NCBI GenBank assembly: GCA_965246995.1
Contig: OZ252008.1
Location: 2,728,001 to 2,792,000, forward strand
Source: VXRJ01 sp965246995
GTDB taxonomy: Bacteria > Acidobacteriota > Vicinamibacteria > Vicinamibacterales > UBA8438
DNA length: 64,000 nt
Reading direction: 5' to 3'
Shown here: in pieces, positions 62,589 to 64,000 of the stretch
How the letters are laid out: the number at the start of each line of letters is the position of its first letter
Numbering within the stretch: the stretch's first letter is position 1
Made by a program: the position numbers and the translations under genes
Notes under the pieces: generated by a model
Database searches by the model: none
The model's input: only the letters and a program-made list of their open reading frames with translations
What the model was told of the DNA's origin: nothing

Positions 62589-63602
62589 ATGCAGATGATC
62601 AACCGATCTCGTGCAATGGTGTTCGTCGCGCTCGTCGGGGCGCTCGTCGCGCTGGCGCCGCTGGCGGCCTACGCGCAGGGCAACGCGGCCGCCGAGATGC
62701 GGACGCCGGACGGTCAGCCGGATATTTCCGGTATCTTCACGTTCCGGACACTGACGCCGTTCCAGCGCCCGTCGCAGTTCCAGGACCTGGATTCGCTCGA
62801 TCCGGAGACTGCCGCGCAATTCGAAGCATCGGAGCGGATTCGGCTGAACCGCGACCTGTTCGACCCGGAGAGCGGCGCTCCGTCTGCTGGCTACCAACCG
62901 CGCACCGACGGTGGCGTTCTTTCGTACAACGAGTTCTGGTACGAGCGGGGGATCGAACTGACCTCCGACAAACGGACATCACTGATTGTCGACCCGCAGG
63001 ACGGCCGGCTCCCACCACGCACTCCGGATGCAGCGCAGGCAGCGACCGAACGGCGCGCCTTGCAAGAGGAGCACCGTTACGACTCGCACGAGAGCCGGAG
63101 TCTCTTCGACCGCTGCATCATGGGCTTCAACTCCGGTCCGCCGATGCGGTCGGGTGCGTACAACAACAACGTTCACATCCTCCAGACGCCCGGTTACGTC
63201 ACGATCGTGAACGAGATGGTGCACAACGCACGGATCATCCCGATCGACAGCGACGCGCCAAAGCATGACCTGAAGCAGTACGCCGGCGACTCACGTGCCC
63301 ACTGGGAAGGAAACACGCTGGTGGTCGAGACGACCAACTTCACGGGAGGCCAGAGTGGCGGCACCGGGCCGAACATGCACCTGATCGAGCGGTTCACCCG
63401 GATCGATAGAGACACGCTTGCCTACGAGTACACCATCACCGACGAGACGGTATATACCGCGCCTTACACCGTAGCCATGCCCCTCCGCAGGCTGGACGGC
63501 GTCCTCTACGAGTACGCCTGTCATGAGGGGAACTACGGTCTGACCGGGATCCTGGCGGGAGCCCGCCAACTCGAAGCCGACGGCCGGCCGCTTCGGCGGT
63601 AA
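62589..63602 (+). CDS. Secreted protein of an Acidobacteriota-type family
   Basis: 337 residues with a signal peptide (VFVALVGALVALAPLAAYAQ). The mature start MRTPDGQPDISGIFTFRTLT resembles a large family of secreted proteins abundant in Acidobacteriota with a PDGxPDLSGxW start. Further segments: SLFDRCIMGFNSGPPMRSGA, NNNVHILQTPGYVTIVNEMV, HWEGNTLVVETTNFTGG. No catalytic motif recognised. ATG 62589 has GGGAG three bases before it. Confidence 0.78.
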   Translation: MQMINRSRAMVFVALVGALVALAPLAAYAQGNAAAEMRTPDGQPDISGIFTFRTLTPFQRPSQFQDLDSLDPETAAQFEASERIRLNRDLFDPESGAPSAGYQPRTDGGVLSYNEFWYERGIELTSDKRTSLIVDPQDGRLPPRTPDAAQAATERRALQEEHRYDSHESRSLFDRCIMGFNSGPPMRSGAYNNNVHILQTPGYVTIVNEMVHNARIIPIDSDAPKHDLKQYAGDSRAHWEGNTLVVETTNFTGGQSGGTGPNMHLIERFTRIDRDTLAYEYTITDETVYTAPYTVAMPLRRLDGVLYEYACHEGNYGLTGILAGARQLEADGRPLRR

Positions 63603-63670
63603 GAGACAGTGACGGCGGACGGTTCTTGTCCGCCGGCATGACGCGTGTCCTGTCGCGACGACCCTGACGG

Positions 63671-64000
63671 CTATCTCGCCGGAGTCGTCACCTCGTCGGG
63701 TTCATCTGCGCCTCCGGCTACCACCGGATCCAGGTTCAACCAGATCTGGCCGGCGCCGAACGACTCATTGTAGGTCTCGTAGAGTTGCTGCGCCTCTGCC
63801 GGAAAAGCTTCAGCCAGAATCTGTGGCACGGCGTAGTCGCCGCCCCCCACCGCCGGGTTGAGCAGCCACACATACACGACCTGATTGTTGGGACCGAGTT
63901 CCCTCGCCTTGTAGATGGTCCAACCCTCTGCCTGGGCCCGCCGTTCGACGTCTTCCCCTTCGGCAAGCGCCTGCTGCAGCCGCAGCATGACTGACTCGAA
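63671..64000 (-). CDS. Hypothetical protein, N-terminus outside window
   Basis: At least 109 residues; the frame is open to the window edge (FESVMLRLQQALAEGEDVER). Contains WTIYKARELGPNNQVVYVWL-LNPAVGGGDYAVPQILAEAF, a pattern seen in secreted acidobacterial proteins of unknown function. An ATG at 63988 may or may not be the real start. Confidence 0.6.
   Translation of the reverse strand, partial: FESVMLRLQQALAEGEDVERRAQAEGWTIYKARELGPNNQVVYVWLLNPAVGGGDYAVPQILAEAFPAEAQQLYETYNESFGAGQIWLNLDPVVAGGADEPDEVTTPAR

Noticed and set aside
63603..63670. Possible terminator between convergent genes near the right edge
   Set aside because: Inverted GGCGGAC/GTCCGCC is present but short, imperfectly placed and without a T-run; left unannotated.

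Overview
The window is GC-rich bacterial chromosome (right-hand host genes include a secreted protein with a PDISGI-type start that is common in Acidobacteriota, a bactofilin and a BamD-like lipoprotein; the left-hand order fmt-rsmB-PASTA-rpe also fits that phylum, perhaps Vicinamibacteria; this placement is inference). A degraded, IS-riddled siphovirus-type prophage of about 48 kb is integrated in a tRNA-Gly(CCC) gene.

Layout. (1) 1-7981: host housekeeping genes: end of fmt, rsmB, a PASTA protein, rpe, a sugar-nucleotide epimerase, a bamD-like gene, convergent pgsA, then a nucleotidyltransferase and a phosphohexomutase. (2) 8065-56538: the prophage. The direct repeats 8065-8103 and 56500-56538 are the 5' half of tRNA-Gly; doubled 12-13 bp repeats just inside each end look like integrase arm sites. 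Almost everything from the cro-like gene (48132) down to 8286 is read leftwards: early regulators, VRR-NUC nuclease, SSB-like protein, replication initiator, DnaC-type loader, DUF5131 protein and DNA methylase, a secreted nuclease/lipoprotein group, M15 endolysin and holin-like protein, HNH nuclease, terminase remnant, portal, prohead protease, capsid, connectors, tail tube, frameshifted tail chaperones, tape measure and tail tip genes. A CI-type repressor (48205-48930) diverges from cro across a three-operator control region, and a tyrosine integrase sits against the reconstituted tRNA. (3) 56514-64000: host genes: bactofilin, an ATP-grasp ligase, an M20 amidohydrolase, a peroxiredoxin-like gene that reads as a selenoprotein, membrane and secreted proteins.

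Cargo and damage. Between portal and protease lie a HigBA toxin-antitoxin pair, a methyltransferase fused to a nuclease-like domain and broken by one in-frame TAG, and two identical IS copies separated by a small CTAG-flanked element (MITE). The replication initiator is cut into three parts by four insertion sequences, three of them nested, and most target duplications can be read. The terminase lacks its ATPase half. A 273-aa gene, a TM2 gene and a truncated BrnT/BrnA pair are further insertions. The prophage is therefore probably unable to package DNA, yet repressor, integrase and several cargo genes are intact.

The strongest unusual signal is outside the prophage: an AhpC/TSA-like gene (61399-61965, minus strand) whose redox motif reads TGA-x-x-Cys, with a perfect hairpin just downstream at the place expected for a bacterial SECIS. 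Second come the family of CTAG-flanked MITEs that share termini with the resident IS and whose terminal TAG forms the stop codon of three neighbouring genes, and the clear insertion scar around the 273-aa HEPN-like cargo gene.
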